The position numbers and the translations under genes are program-made. From Olleya sp. Hel_I_94 (lineage in GTDB: Bacteria > Bacteroidota > Bacteroidia > Flavobacteriales > Flavobacteriaceae), in the NCBI RefSeq assembly GCF_007827365.1, contig NZ_VISI01000002.1, positions 5,001 to 69,000 on the forward strand: a stretch of DNA of 64,000 bases, in the 5' to 3' direction. Positions within the stretch are counted from its first letter, which is position 1; every line of letters begins with the position of its first letter. This document shows positions 47,762 to 55,997 of the stretch, one piece after another. The notes beneath the pieces are model-generated. The model had not been told where the DNA came from, did no database searches, and saw only the letters and a program-made list of their open reading frames with translations.

Positions 47762-48343
47762 TTAGCCATGTATGCTTTCGCTTTTTCCGTAGCTTTTAAT
47801 TAGTTCGCCTTCAAACTCAACCAATTCTTTCCAGCGTTTATCAACATCAATGTCTTGACCATATTTTCTTGCAAAAGTGATAAATGTCGTGTAATGTCCT
47901 GCTTCGCTGACCATCAAGTCATAGTAAAACTTAGATAATTCTTCGTCGTTTATGCGTTCTGATAATAGTTTAAAACGCTCGCAACTACGCGCTTCAATCA
48001 TTGCAGAAAACAGTAAGCGGTCAACCATAGACTGCAGTCTGCTTCCGCCTTTATTCATAAATTTATAAAGCTCATTTACATAATGGTCTTTGCGCTCACG
48101 ACCTAAAGTATAACCTCGTTTTTTAATAATTTCATGTACCATCTGGAAATGTTCCAATTCTTCTTTAGCTAATTCTAAAAGTTCTGTTACTAAGTCTACT
48201 TTTTCTGAGTTATGGGTAATAATAGTAATCGCGTTAGTGGCTGCTTTTTGCTCACACCAAGCGTGGTCTGTAAGTATTTCTTCTAAATTAGATTCTGCAA
48301 TGGTAACCCAACGTGGATCGGTTTCTAGTTTTAGGTGTAGCAT
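47762..48343 (-). CDS. miaE: tRNA 2-methylthio-N6-isopentenyl adenosine-37 hydroxylase MiaE
   Basis: 193-residue non-haem diiron monooxygenase that hydroxylates ms2i6A37 of tRNA. The four-helix ferritin-like fold has two iron-ligand sets: EELEHFQ near residue 65 and EAGHYTTF near 146, with EARSCERF and an N-terminal Glu between. Length matches the family. It has its own -7 element. Identification is secure. Confidence 0.94.
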   Translation of the reverse strand: MLHLKLETDPRWVTIAESNLEEILTDHAWCEQKAATNAITIITHNSEKVDLVTELLELAKEELEHFQMVHEIIKKRGYTLGRERKDHYVNELYKFMNKGGSRLQSMVDRLLFSAMIEARSCERFKLLSERINDEELSKFYYDLMVSEAGHYTTFITFARKYGQDIDVDKRWKELVEFEGELIKSYGKSESIHG

Positions 48344-48391
48344 AATTGTAGTGCGCTTTTAGGTTTTGGCTTTGTGCTTGTAAAGGTTGTG

Positions 48392-48399
48392 CAAAGATA
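48392..48399 (-). promoter_or_regulatory. -7 element of miaE
   Basis: TATCTTTG followed by CAC on the minus strand, 48 bp before the ATG. Confidence 0.55.
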
Positions 48400-48455
48400 A
48401 TTATATTTTATACTATTAAAGTAATGTCTTTTCATTTGGTTAATACCAAATTAGG

Positions 48456-48517
48456 TTCTGTTACATTATGTCACTTCAAGTGATTTGTGAAGCATGAGCA
48501 AATTGTGTCTAGAAGCA
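48456..48517. repeat. Degenerate half-copy of the 147-bp repeat
   Basis: GTTACATTATGTCACTTCAA and the following TGATTTGTGAAGCATGAGC match the left part of the tandem repeat at 51751-52187 with several substitutions. It ends 2 bp before the stop of the amine oxidase gene. Confidence 0.65.
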
Positions 48518-48519
48518 AT

Positions 48520-49596
48520 TCAATAGCTATTAATTTCCGCTTTAAGCGAATTAAAAACATGTCTTGCACTACTAACAGCAGCTTCCATTTTACCGGAAAA
48601 CACAGGGCTGGTTTCTGCTCCAGCAATAAAAAGTTTATTGCCTAATAATTCATTTTTAAACACTGGATGTCCATTATTTTGTTGTGGCATTAAAAAGTTG
48701 TTGTCAGTAGTCGTTGTATGTTTTTCGTCTTTCCATACACACTCTTCGTAACTTAGATAGCCTAATGCTTGATCGCCATAATAACTTTGTAATTGCTCTA
48801 AAGCAAGTTGTTTGCGTTCCTCTTTGCTCACATCGCTTAAATTAGAGCTCATAAAACCGCTTAAAGCATAAATTGATTGCTCAGCATTAGAATGGTCGTA
48901 AAACTCTTGTAAAGGTCCAGAATTAGCATAAATCGTTCCGCTGCTTTGAGGATGTTTCCAGAAGGGTGTTTTGTAAGTAAAACCAACTCTAATAGAGTTG
49001 TGCATCCAAGTATGTGTTTTAGATAAGACGTCCGTAATTACACTAGGTAATTTTGGGGTAACACTAATGTTTTGATTAAACAAGGCAGGAGGTAAGGTTG
49101 ATACAACATATTTTGAATAATAGGTTTGCTTATTAGTTTGTACTTCTAGATTTTCAGCTTTAAGCTGAATTGAAATAACGCTTGTCTCAGTAATAACACT
49201 TGTGTTTTTTAATTGATTTGTAAGCGTTTCAATTAAGGTTTGTGTTCCGTTTTTGATGCGGTAACTCACCGAATCATTACTGGGTAAAGACACTAGTTGC
49301 GGTTGTTTGTTTGGATCTGGTTGGTAAATAGCTGTGGATCCGTAAAATTGCTCAAAGACGTCAATATTAAGTGTTTTAAGTAATTGTAAGACATTGGATT
49401 GTTGTGGGACAAGCCACGTTGCGCCTAAATCTATTGGTGCCTGATTAATATTGCGTTTTGTAATAATACGTCCGCCAATACGTGTATTAGCTTCTAAAAT
49501 AGTTGTTTTAATATTAAGGTCCTTAAGTAAAAAGGCTAGCGTCAAGCCAGTTAATCCTGCTCCAATAATAAGGACGTCAGTATGTTGTTTAGTCAT
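48520..49596 (-). CDS. FAD-dependent amine oxidase family protein
   Basis: 358 residues. The N-terminal dinucleotide-binding motif is LIIGAGLTGLTLAFLL, then an acidic ILEANTRIGGRI ribose-binding Glu and PIDLGATWLVPQQ, followed by C-terminal LFIAGAETSPVFSGKMEAAVSSAR, where FAD is bound. The size is small for the family (about 450 usual). It is co-transcribed with recG, whose stop is 3 bp upstream. Substrate unknown. Confidence 0.88.
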   Translation of the reverse strand: MTKQHTDVLIIGAGLTGLTLAFLLKDLNIKTTILEANTRIGGRIITKRNINQAPIDLGATWLVPQQSNVLQLLKTLNIDVFEQFYGSTAIYQPDPNKQPQLVSLPSNDSVSYRIKNGTQTLIETLTNQLKNTSVITETSVISIQLKAENLEVQTNKQTYYSKYVVSTLPPALFNQNISVTPKLPSVITDVLSKTHTWMHNSIRVGFTYKTPFWKHPQSSGTIYANSGPLQEFYDHSNAEQSIYALSGFMSSNLSDVSKEERKQLALEQLQSYYGDQALGYLSYEECVWKDEKHTTTTDNNFLMPQQNNGHPVFKNELLGNKLFIAGAETSPVFSGKMEAAVSSARHVFNSLKAEINSY

Positions 49597-49599
49597 GTT

Positions 49600-51702
49600 T
49601 TAGCTAATGTAATTCCAAATGTTTTTATACTTACTCATTTGTCGGTAAGTCTCTAAAATAATTGCATTTTCTGGACTACTTAAACTTGGATCTTTAGTTA
49701 AAAGGTCTTTTGCCCAATAACGCGCGTGTTGTAAAATGTCGTTATCTTTTACAATATCTGCGATGCGTAAATTTAAAATTCCGCTTTGTTGTGTACCCAT
49801 AATATCTCCTGGTCCACGAAGTCTTAAATCCACTTCGGCAATCTCAAAACCATCATTTGTACTAGTCATGGTTTGGATGCGTGTTTTGCTATTTTCGGAC
49901 AATTTATGACTGGTCATTAATATGCAATAACTTTGTTCTGCACCTCGTCCAACACGACCTCTTAATTGGTGTAATTGTGACAGTCCAAAACGCTCTGCAC
50001 TTTCAATTATCATGACCGAAGCATTGGGTACATTTACACCAACTTCTATAACGGTAGTTGCGACCATAATTTGTGTTTCTCCTTTAACAAAACGTTGCAT
50101 TTCAAACTCCTTATCTGCAGGTTTCATTTTGCCATGAACGATGGAAATTTGATACTCTGGCATCGGGAAATCTCGCGTCAAACTTTCGTATCCATCCATC
50201 AAATCTTTGTAGTCCATTTGGGCGTTTTCTTGGATCAAAGGATAGACGATATAGACCTGTCTTTTTTTAGCAATTTCGTCACGAATAAAACGGAAAACTT
50301 TTAGGCGATTTGAGTCGTATCTATGGACTGTTTTTATGGGTTGTCTTCCAGGAGGTAATTCGTCAATTATGGAGATGTCTAAATCACCATAAACTGACAT
50401 CGCCAAAGTCCTAGGGATTGGAGTTGCGGTCATGACCAAAACGTGAGGAGGAAGGGTGTTTTTTTTCCAAAGCTTTGCACGTTGCTTAACTCCAAAACGG
50501 TGTTGCTCGTCAATAATTGCAAGTCCTAAATTTTTAAATTTAACCTTGTCTTCCAAAACTGCATGTGTGCCAATTAGTATGTCTAATTCGCCATTTTCTA
50601 ACATTTTATGTATTTCTCTTCGTTCTGAAGTTTTACTTGAACCTGTAAGTAGTTTAATGCTGATTTCTAATTCGTTGCATAGTTCAATTAATCCATTATA
50701 GTGCTGTACTGACAAAATTTCAGTAGGTGCCATTAAGCAAGCTTGAAAACCGTTGTCAAGTGCTATTAACATTGACATTAACGCAACTATTGTTTTTCCA
50801 GAGCCAACATCACCTTGTAAAAGACGATTCATTTGGGCATTGCTACCTAAATCTGACCTAATTTCTTTAAGTACTCGTTTTTGTGCATTGGTTAATTCAA
50901 ACGGTAAATGGTTTTTGAAAAACGTATTAAATTGTGTTCCGACGGTTGTAAATGGAAACCCTTTTATTTTAGTTTTATGAATTAAATTTTTGAGAATTAA
51001 TTGTAATTGTATGTAAAATAACTCTTCAAATTTTAGTCTAAATTCGGCTTTAGAAAGTGCGTTTTGATCCTTCGGAAAATGAACATTTAAAAGGGCTTCA
51101 GATTTAGAAATTAATTTGTTTTCTGAGAGCAGTTTTTCGGACAAAGTTTCAACAAATCTACCCTTGGTTTCAAGGAACAAATTTTGCATGATTTTTGTCA
51201 TCACGCGATTGCTAATTCCTCGGTTTGCTAACTTCTCAGTTGAAGGGTAAATAGCTTGCATTGCACTTCGTAAATTGGCTTCGTGTTCCGACAATAATTC
51301 TATGTCAGGATGAGGCATATTATACTTGTTTGCAAACAGGTTTGTTTTTCCAAAAATGACGTAAGTTGCATTTAATTTTAAACCTTCTTTAATCCATTTT
51401 TGACCTCTAAACCAGACCAATTCCATAGTGCCAGTTTCGTCCTTAAAAGTGGCTACTAATCGCTTGCCTCTTTTCTGGGCAATCTCTTCAAATTTTACAA
51501 TTTTTCCAACAATTTGCACCTCTGCTGCATTTGGTAATAATTGGTTGATTTTGTAATATTTTGTACGATCTAAATATCTGTTTGGAAACAGATTTATTAA
51601 ATCTTGATAGGTGTGAATACCCAACTCCTTGCGCAACAAATCTGCACGATTTGGTCCGACGCCTTTTAGGTAATCTATAGGAGTTTGTAAGTTAGTACTC
51701 AT
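49600..51702 (-). CDS. recG: ATP-dependent DNA helicase RecG
   Basis: 700 residues from the ATG at 51700-51702; the TTG two codons earlier is not needed. The wedge domain is at about 1-230, followed by the SF2 helicase: Walker A LLQGDVGSGKTIVALM, the DEQH box IIDEQHRFGVKQRAK, TATPIPRTLAMSVYGDLD, and the C-terminal QLHQLRGRVGRG. It remodels stalled replication forks and Holliday junctions. It shares an operon with the amine oxidase. Confidence 0.97.
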   Translation of the reverse strand: MSTNLQTPIDYLKGVGPNRADLLRKELGIHTYQDLINLFPNRYLDRTKYYKINQLLPNAAEVQIVGKIVKFEEIAQKRGKRLVATFKDETGTMELVWFRGQKWIKEGLKLNATYVIFGKTNLFANKYNMPHPDIELLSEHEANLRSAMQAIYPSTEKLANRGISNRVMTKIMQNLFLETKGRFVETLSEKLLSENKLISKSEALLNVHFPKDQNALSKAEFRLKFEELFYIQLQLILKNLIHKTKIKGFPFTTVGTQFNTFFKNHLPFELTNAQKRVLKEIRSDLGSNAQMNRLLQGDVGSGKTIVALMSMLIALDNGFQACLMAPTEILSVQHYNGLIELCNELEISIKLLTGSSKTSERREIHKMLENGELDILIGTHAVLEDKVKFKNLGLAIIDEQHRFGVKQRAKLWKKNTLPPHVLVMTATPIPRTLAMSVYGDLDISIIDELPPGRQPIKTVHRYDSNRLKVFRFIRDEIAKKRQVYIVYPLIQENAQMDYKDLMDGYESLTRDFPMPEYQISIVHGKMKPADKEFEMQRFVKGETQIMVATTVIEVGVNVPNASVMIIESAERFGLSQLHQLRGRVGRGAEQSYCILMTSHKLSENSKTRIQTMTSTNDGFEIAEVDLRLRGPGDIMGTQQSGILNLRIADIVKDNDILQHARYWAKDLLTKDPSLSSPENAIILETYRQMSKYKNIWNYIS

Positions 51703-51750
51703 AAACAACGAAATTAATCTATTTTGATTTAAAGTGAAAGTTAAATTGAT

Positions 51751-52187
51751 TTGCTTTGTATGTTACAGTTATTATGTTTCGTCACTTCGATTGATTTGTG
51801 AGGCACGATCAAATTGTATCGAGAAGCGTTAAGAGTAGTGCTTGGTTCTTGATAAACTTCTCCTAAGGTCGAAGCACTCGAACTGACGTGTTGTTAATTG
51901 CTTTGTATGTTTCAGTTATTGCGTATCGTCACTTCGAGTGATTTTTGAGGCACGATCAAATTGTATCGAGAAGCGTTAAGAGTAATGCTTGGTTCTTGAT
52001 AAACTTCTCCTAAGGTTGAAGCACTCGAACTGACGTGGTGTTAATTGCTTTGTATGTTACAGTTATTATGTTTCGTCACTTCGAGTGATTTGTGAGGTAC
52101 GATCAAATTGTATCGAGAAGCGTTAAGAGTAATGCTTGGTTCTCGATAAACTTCTCCTAAGTTTGAAGCACTCGAACTGACGAGTTG
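51751..52187. repeat. Three tandem copies of a 147-bp palindromic repeat
   Basis: Unit starts at 51751, 51898 and 52045, spaced exactly 147 bp. Each contains a 109-bp core (51780-51888, 51927-52035, 52074-52182) bounded by inverted CGTCACTTCGAGTG-like and CACTCGAACTGACG ends. Inside, TATCGAGAA faces TTCTCGATA (perfect in copy 3). It fills the divergent gap between recG and the M1 peptidase, and encodes no ORF. Confidence 0.88.
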
Positions 52188-52241
52188 TGCTTAGTTTTAT
52201 GCCAATTTTATTATGAATCGAGTGATAAAAAGAAGAATGAA

Positions 52242-52269
52242 TTTTGATTTCCCTTTAAGGAAATCAAAA
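52242..52269. repeat. Hairpin upstream of the M1 peptidase gene
   Basis: Perfect 11-bp arms TTTTGATTTCC and GGAAATCAAAA with a 6-nt loop. No clear T run on either side; role unknown. Confidence 0.45.
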
Positions 52270-52333
52270 GAAAGAGGAGTTAAGACATCACAAAAAAATT
52301 GTATTTTGGTCTAATCCTTGTTTAAATCTAATT

Positions 52334-54334
52334 ATGAGATACTTCTTAGTACTATTTATTACGTTTTTATGTCTTTCCGCGAAAGCACAACAAACTGAAT
52401 TTGTTGATTTTATATCTATTAATGCTGAGGTCAGTTTTGAAAAAGATAATACGGTTAAAGGGAAAGCTAAGTATATTTATAAAGTTTTGAAGCCTTTTGA
52501 TTCTTTATTTATTGACGCTGTAAATATGGAAATCATTAATTTTTATGATGATCATTATGATCTTGATTTTGAGTATAACGGAAAACAAATTGTATATAAA
52601 CCAGCTTTTAAAGCTAATACGTATCACGAGTTAAATATCGAGTACATAGTAAAGCCTAAAAGAGCACTTTACTTTACAGAAAAGGAAGATTCAAATCAAA
52701 TCTGGACGCAAGGTCAAGGTAAATATACTAGTCATTGGCTACCAAGTATTGATGATATGAATGATAAAATTGAATTTGATTTATCAATCACTTATCATAA
52801 GGATTATCAGGTTATTGCTAATGGTTTGTTGGTTGAAAAAAAAGTCAACGATTCAACTATTACTTGGCATTATGACATGCAAAAACCTATGTCAAGTTAT
52901 CTTGTTGCATTGGCAATAGGGAAATATGATAAACAGGTTATCGCATCTAAAAGCGGAATTCCAATCGAATTATATTACTATCCTGAAGATTCGCTAAAAG
53001 TGGAACCTACCTACCGTTACACAAAACAAATGTTTGACTTTTTAGAATACGAACTTGGTGTGTCTTATCCTTGGCAAAATTATAAACAAGTACCAGTTAA
53101 AGACTTTTTGTATTCTGGTATGGAAAATACCAGTTGTACCATTTTTAGTGATGACTTTATGATTGATGACATTAGTTTTGTGGATAAAAATTACGTTAAT
53201 GTTAATGCACATGAGCTAGCACATCAATGGTTTGGAGATTTAGTAACAGAAACCTCTGGAATGCACCATTGGTTACAAGAAGGATTTGCGACGTATTACG
53301 CGCTTTTAGCAGAGCGTGATGTGTTTGGAGATGATTATTACTATTGGCGACTTTATGAGTACACAGAGGAGTTAATGGAGCAGCAAAAAGCAGGAGAAGG
53401 CACGATGTTATTGGATCCAAAATCCAGTAGCACGACGTTTTATAAAAAAGGTGCGTGGGTTTTACATATGTTACGTGAGCAAGTTGGTGAAAAGGCATTT
53501 AAAAAAGCTGTTAAAAGTTATTTGAATACGTATGCTTTTAAAAATGTGGAGACTAAAAATTTTATTGTTGAAGTTGAAAAAGCTTCGGGACAGGATTTGA
53601 CAGACTTTGTTGGTCTTTGGTTAAAGTCAAAGCTATTGCCATATGATGTTATGATTGAGGAATTAAAATCGGATTCGGATGCTGTAAATGGGTATTTGCA
53701 AATTGATTGTGAGGCGTATTCTTCTAAGTGTTCGGACTATTTAACATCTTATTTATTTGATAACACTAAGATTAAAGTGGTTAGTCAAATGCCAAATAAG
53801 ATTCAGGCTAAGGATTTTGAAAATTCGGTAAAAGTAAGGCAAGCTATTGCGCAACATGTTCGCGAAATTCCGTTGGCATTACAATCGGAATACGAATCTT
53901 TGTTACAAGATAAATCCTATACAACTATTGAAGCTGCACTGTATAACCTCTGGGCTAATTTTCCGCGAAAGCGAAACCTGTATTTAGACCAAACTAAAAA
54001 GGTATACGGTTTTAATAATTATAATGTTAGAGTATTATGGTTAGCGCTAGCTATTGCCACTCCTGATTATGAGCCTAATAATACTGAAGCTTTTTATAAT
54101 GAATTAGTGCAATACACAGATTCTAAAAACAGTTTTACATTAAGGCAAAACGCATTTGATACTTTGGCTAGTTTAGGTTTGTTTAATGAAAAAGCTTTGG
54201 TTAATTTAAAAGAGGCTTCAAAACATTATAATTGGAGATTTAAAAGTTTTGCTAAACAACTTTTAGAATTGTTATCTGAAAATGAAAAATATAAATCTAT
54301 AATTAGTAATTTGCAGGATAACCAAAAACAATAA
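52334..54334 (+). CDS. M1-family zinc aminopeptidase, exported
   Basis: 666 residues. A signal peptide (RYFLVLFITFLCLSAKAQ) exports it. The gluzincin parts are in place: GMENTSC exopeptidase motif about residue 260, then HELAHQWFGD (His at about 293) with the third ligand Glu in the following HHWLQEGFATYYA. Length is shorter than classical 850-residue aminopeptidase N, lacking most of the C-terminal helical domain. The patatin gene follows after 1 bp. Confidence 0.93.
   Translation: MRYFLVLFITFLCLSAKAQQTEFVDFISINAEVSFEKDNTVKGKAKYIYKVLKPFDSLFIDAVNMEIINFYDDHYDLDFEYNGKQIVYKPAFKANTYHELNIEYIVKPKRALYFTEKEDSNQIWTQGQGKYTSHWLPSIDDMNDKIEFDLSITYHKDYQVIANGLLVEKKVNDSTITWHYDMQKPMSSYLVALAIGKYDKQVIASKSGIPIELYYYPEDSLKVEPTYRYTKQMFDFLEYELGVSYPWQNYKQVPVKDFLYSGMENTSCTIFSDDFMIDDISFVDKNYVNVNAHELAHQWFGDLVTETSGMHHWLQEGFATYYALLAERDVFGDDYYYWRLYEYTEELMEQQKAGEGTMLLDPKSSSTTFYKKGAWVLHMLREQVGEKAFKKAVKSYLNTYAFKNVETKNFIVEVEKASGQDLTDFVGLWLKSKLLPYDVMIEELKSDSDAVNGYLQIDCEAYSSKCSDYLTSYLFDNTKIKVVSQMPNKIQAKDFENSVKVRQAIAQHVREIPLALQSEYESLLQDKSYTTIEAALYNLWANFPRKRNLYLDQTKKVYGFNNYNVRVLWLALAIATPDYEPNNTEAFYNELVQYTDSKNSFTLRQNAFDTLASLGLFNEKALVNLKEASKHYNWRFKSFAKQLLELLSENEKYKSIISNLQDNQKQ
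52374..52386. repeat. TTTCCGC-type motif, 13 of 14 match
   Basis: TTTCCGCGAAAGC in plus orientation, encoding the end of the M1 peptidase signal peptide (LSAKAQ). Confidence 0.5.
53960..53973. repeat. TTTCCGCGAAAGCG motif, copy 2
   Basis: Exact 14-mer in plus orientation inside the M1 peptidase gene. Confidence 0.6.
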
Positions 54335-54335
54335 T

Positions 54336-55253
54336 TTGAAAGCATTAGTTATATCTGGAGGAGGAAGTAAAGGTGCATTTGCAGGTGGCGTTGCGCAACA
54401 TTTAATAGAGCAGGAAGGTAAAAAGTACGATATGTTTTTGGGTACGTCTACTGGAAGTTTGTTGATTCCGCATTTAGCGACCGGAAACATTGGAAAGCTT
54501 TATGATATTTACACGCATGTTAATCAGAATTCTATTTTTAGTATAAATCCATTTGTGATTAAGAAAAAAGGAGACAGAGAATATGTATCGATTAACTATT
54601 TTAATACTGCTTTACAATTTATAAAAAGAAAACGAACCTTTGGCGAAAGTAAAAACTTAAAAAAACATATCAAGGAGCATTTTACTAAAGCCGAATATGA
54701 TATTATCAAAGCCACTAAAGAAGATGTGGTTGTTACGGTTACAAACCTATCTAAAAACAGAGTAGAATATAAGTCTATTAACGATTACAGCTACGAGGAG
54801 TTTTGCGAGTGGGTTTGGATATCCTGTAATTATATACCGTTTATGTCTTTGGCTATAAAAGATGGTTTTGAGTATGCAGATGGTGGTTTAGGTTGTGTAA
54901 TACCAATTAGGGAAGCTATTTTACGTGGTGCAACAGAAGTTGATGCTATTGTTTTAGAAAGTGAAAACTTAGAATACAATAAGGTGTTGGGTAAAAACCC
55001 GTTCTCGTTAATGATAAACTTGTTTGGTCACTTATTGGATCAAGTAGAAAAGGGAGATATTGCAATTGGTAAACTAGCAGCAAAACACAGAAATGTAAAG
55101 TTAAACTTATACTACACACCAACTAAGTTAACAGAAAACTCATTGATTTTTAATAAAAAATTAATGGAAGAGTGGTGGTTGCAAGGGTATTTATACGCGC
55201 AAGGTAAATATGATAATCATGATGAGTATAGCTCTACAGTGCCAATACCTTAA
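54336..55253 (+). CDS. Patatin-like phospholipase
   Basis: 305 residues starting at TTG (54336), 1 bp after the M1 stop; there is no ATG in frame near the family N terminus. The catalytic serine is in GTSTGSL, the oxyanion loop is GGGSKGAFAGG right at the start, and the aspartate is in DGGLG about residue 189. There is no signal peptide, so it is cytosolic. It probably hydrolyses phospholipid acyl chains. Confidence 0.9.
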   Translation: MKALVISGGGSKGAFAGGVAQHLIEQEGKKYDMFLGTSTGSLLIPHLATGNIGKLYDIYTHVNQNSIFSINPFVIKKKGDREYVSINYFNTALQFIKRKRTFGESKNLKKHIKEHFTKAEYDIIKATKEDVVVTVTNLSKNRVEYKSINDYSYEEFCEWVWISCNYIPFMSLAIKDGFEYADGGLGCVIPIREAILRGATEVDAIVLESENLEYNKVLGKNPFSLMINLFGHLLDQVEKGDIAIGKLAAKHRNVKLNLYYTPTKLTENSLIFNKKLMEEWWLQGYLYAQGKYDNHDEYSSTVPIP

Positions 55254-55266
55254 ATAGTAAATTAAT

Positions 55267-55322
55267 AATTACGCATAAAAAAAAGCCTTATCAATTGATA
55301 AGGCTTTTTTTTATGCGTAATT
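55267..55322. terminator. Perfect 56-bp palindrome, bidirectional terminator
   Basis: From 55267 every base to 55294 pairs with 55295-55322. The GC-rich stem AAGCCTTATC / GATAAGGCTT is flanked by eight A or T and then ATGCGT/ACGCAT. It lies between convergent genes. Confidence 0.9.
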
Positions 55323-55324
55323 TG

Positions 55325-55843
55325 TTACCAGATTTCTCCAACTTCCTTTTTAATATAATGTAATCCAGCATTACTTGGTGCAGGCTTGTCAATCATTTCG
55401 CTTAAAATGGTTTCTCTAAGCTTGCTTGCAGAGTCTATTTTATCACTCATTCCTGCTTTTCTTATTAACTGTATGGTTGCACTTTTTGATGCATTTACAA
55501 TAGTCCAACAGTCATTGCTTAAATAGATTTGTTGTGATAGGTTATGTTCAAATTCTTGTTCGATGTTTTTTATCAATAAATCCTCGTAAGCTTGCTTGTC
55601 TGAAGATACAGGTGCCACACGTAACAAAAGTTTGTTTGGAGAGATACGTTCTAAAAACAGTGTGATACGCTCATAAGCCTGTAATCTAACAGGTAAAGAC
55701 TCTTTACTTAAGGTTTTAACAATATTAAATTTACGACGCTCTTCTTCGTTTTGCATATGTTCTCTAAAAAACAGATAGGCAATTGCTCCTGTAATTATAG
55801 AAGGGACTGTATACATTAGTAAGTTTAAAAGCTGTTGTTCCAT
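55325..55843 (-). CDS. DUF7935-like membrane-anchored protein
   Basis: 172 residues. One N-terminal membrane helix (LLMYTVPSIITGAIAYLFF) and a soluble part with RRKFNIVKTLSKESLPVRLQAYERITLFLERISP and YLSNDCWTIVNASKSATIQLIRK. The pattern matches a Bacteroidota family of unknown role that I associate with DUF7935. It has its own -7 element at 55866-55873. Confidence 0.7.
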   Translation of the reverse strand: MEQQLLNLLMYTVPSIITGAIAYLFFREHMQNEEERRKFNIVKTLSKESLPVRLQAYERITLFLERISPNKLLLRVAPVSSDKQAYEDLLIKNIEQEFEHNLSQQIYLSNDCWTIVNASKSATIQLIRKAGMSDKIDSASKLRETILSEMIDKPAPSNAGLHYIKKEVGEIW

Positions 55844-55865
55844 GGGATAAATTTTAGTTAAGTAA

Positions 55866-55873
55866 CAAACTTA
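55866..55873 (-). promoter_or_regulatory. -7 element of the DUF7935 gene
   Basis: TAAGTTTG on the minus strand, 22 bp before the ATG. Confidence 0.5.
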
Positions 55874-55956
55874 ATATGTTTTAAACTATTGTACAAGTAA
55901 ACTGATAATGTAATAGTAAGAAGTGCTACTTGTTTGTATGGCGTTTAAAATAGAAA

Positions 55957-55990
55957 TAAAAAAAAAGAGGTTTCGATTGAAACCCCTTTA
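55957..55990 (-). terminator. Intrinsic terminator of the FMN-binding protein gene
   Basis: GGTTTC/GAAACC arms around GATT, extended with one mismatch, and a long T run on the minus strand. Confidence 0.8.
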
Positions 55991-55997
55991 AAGCATT

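Noticed and set aside
51751..52187. CRISPR array
   Set aside because: The units are contiguous 147-bp copies with no unique spacers, and no cas genes are near.
51703..52333. Origin of replication in the repeat-rich gap
   Set aside because: No DnaA boxes or dnaA/dnaN neighbours are visible; the repeats themselves explain the structure.
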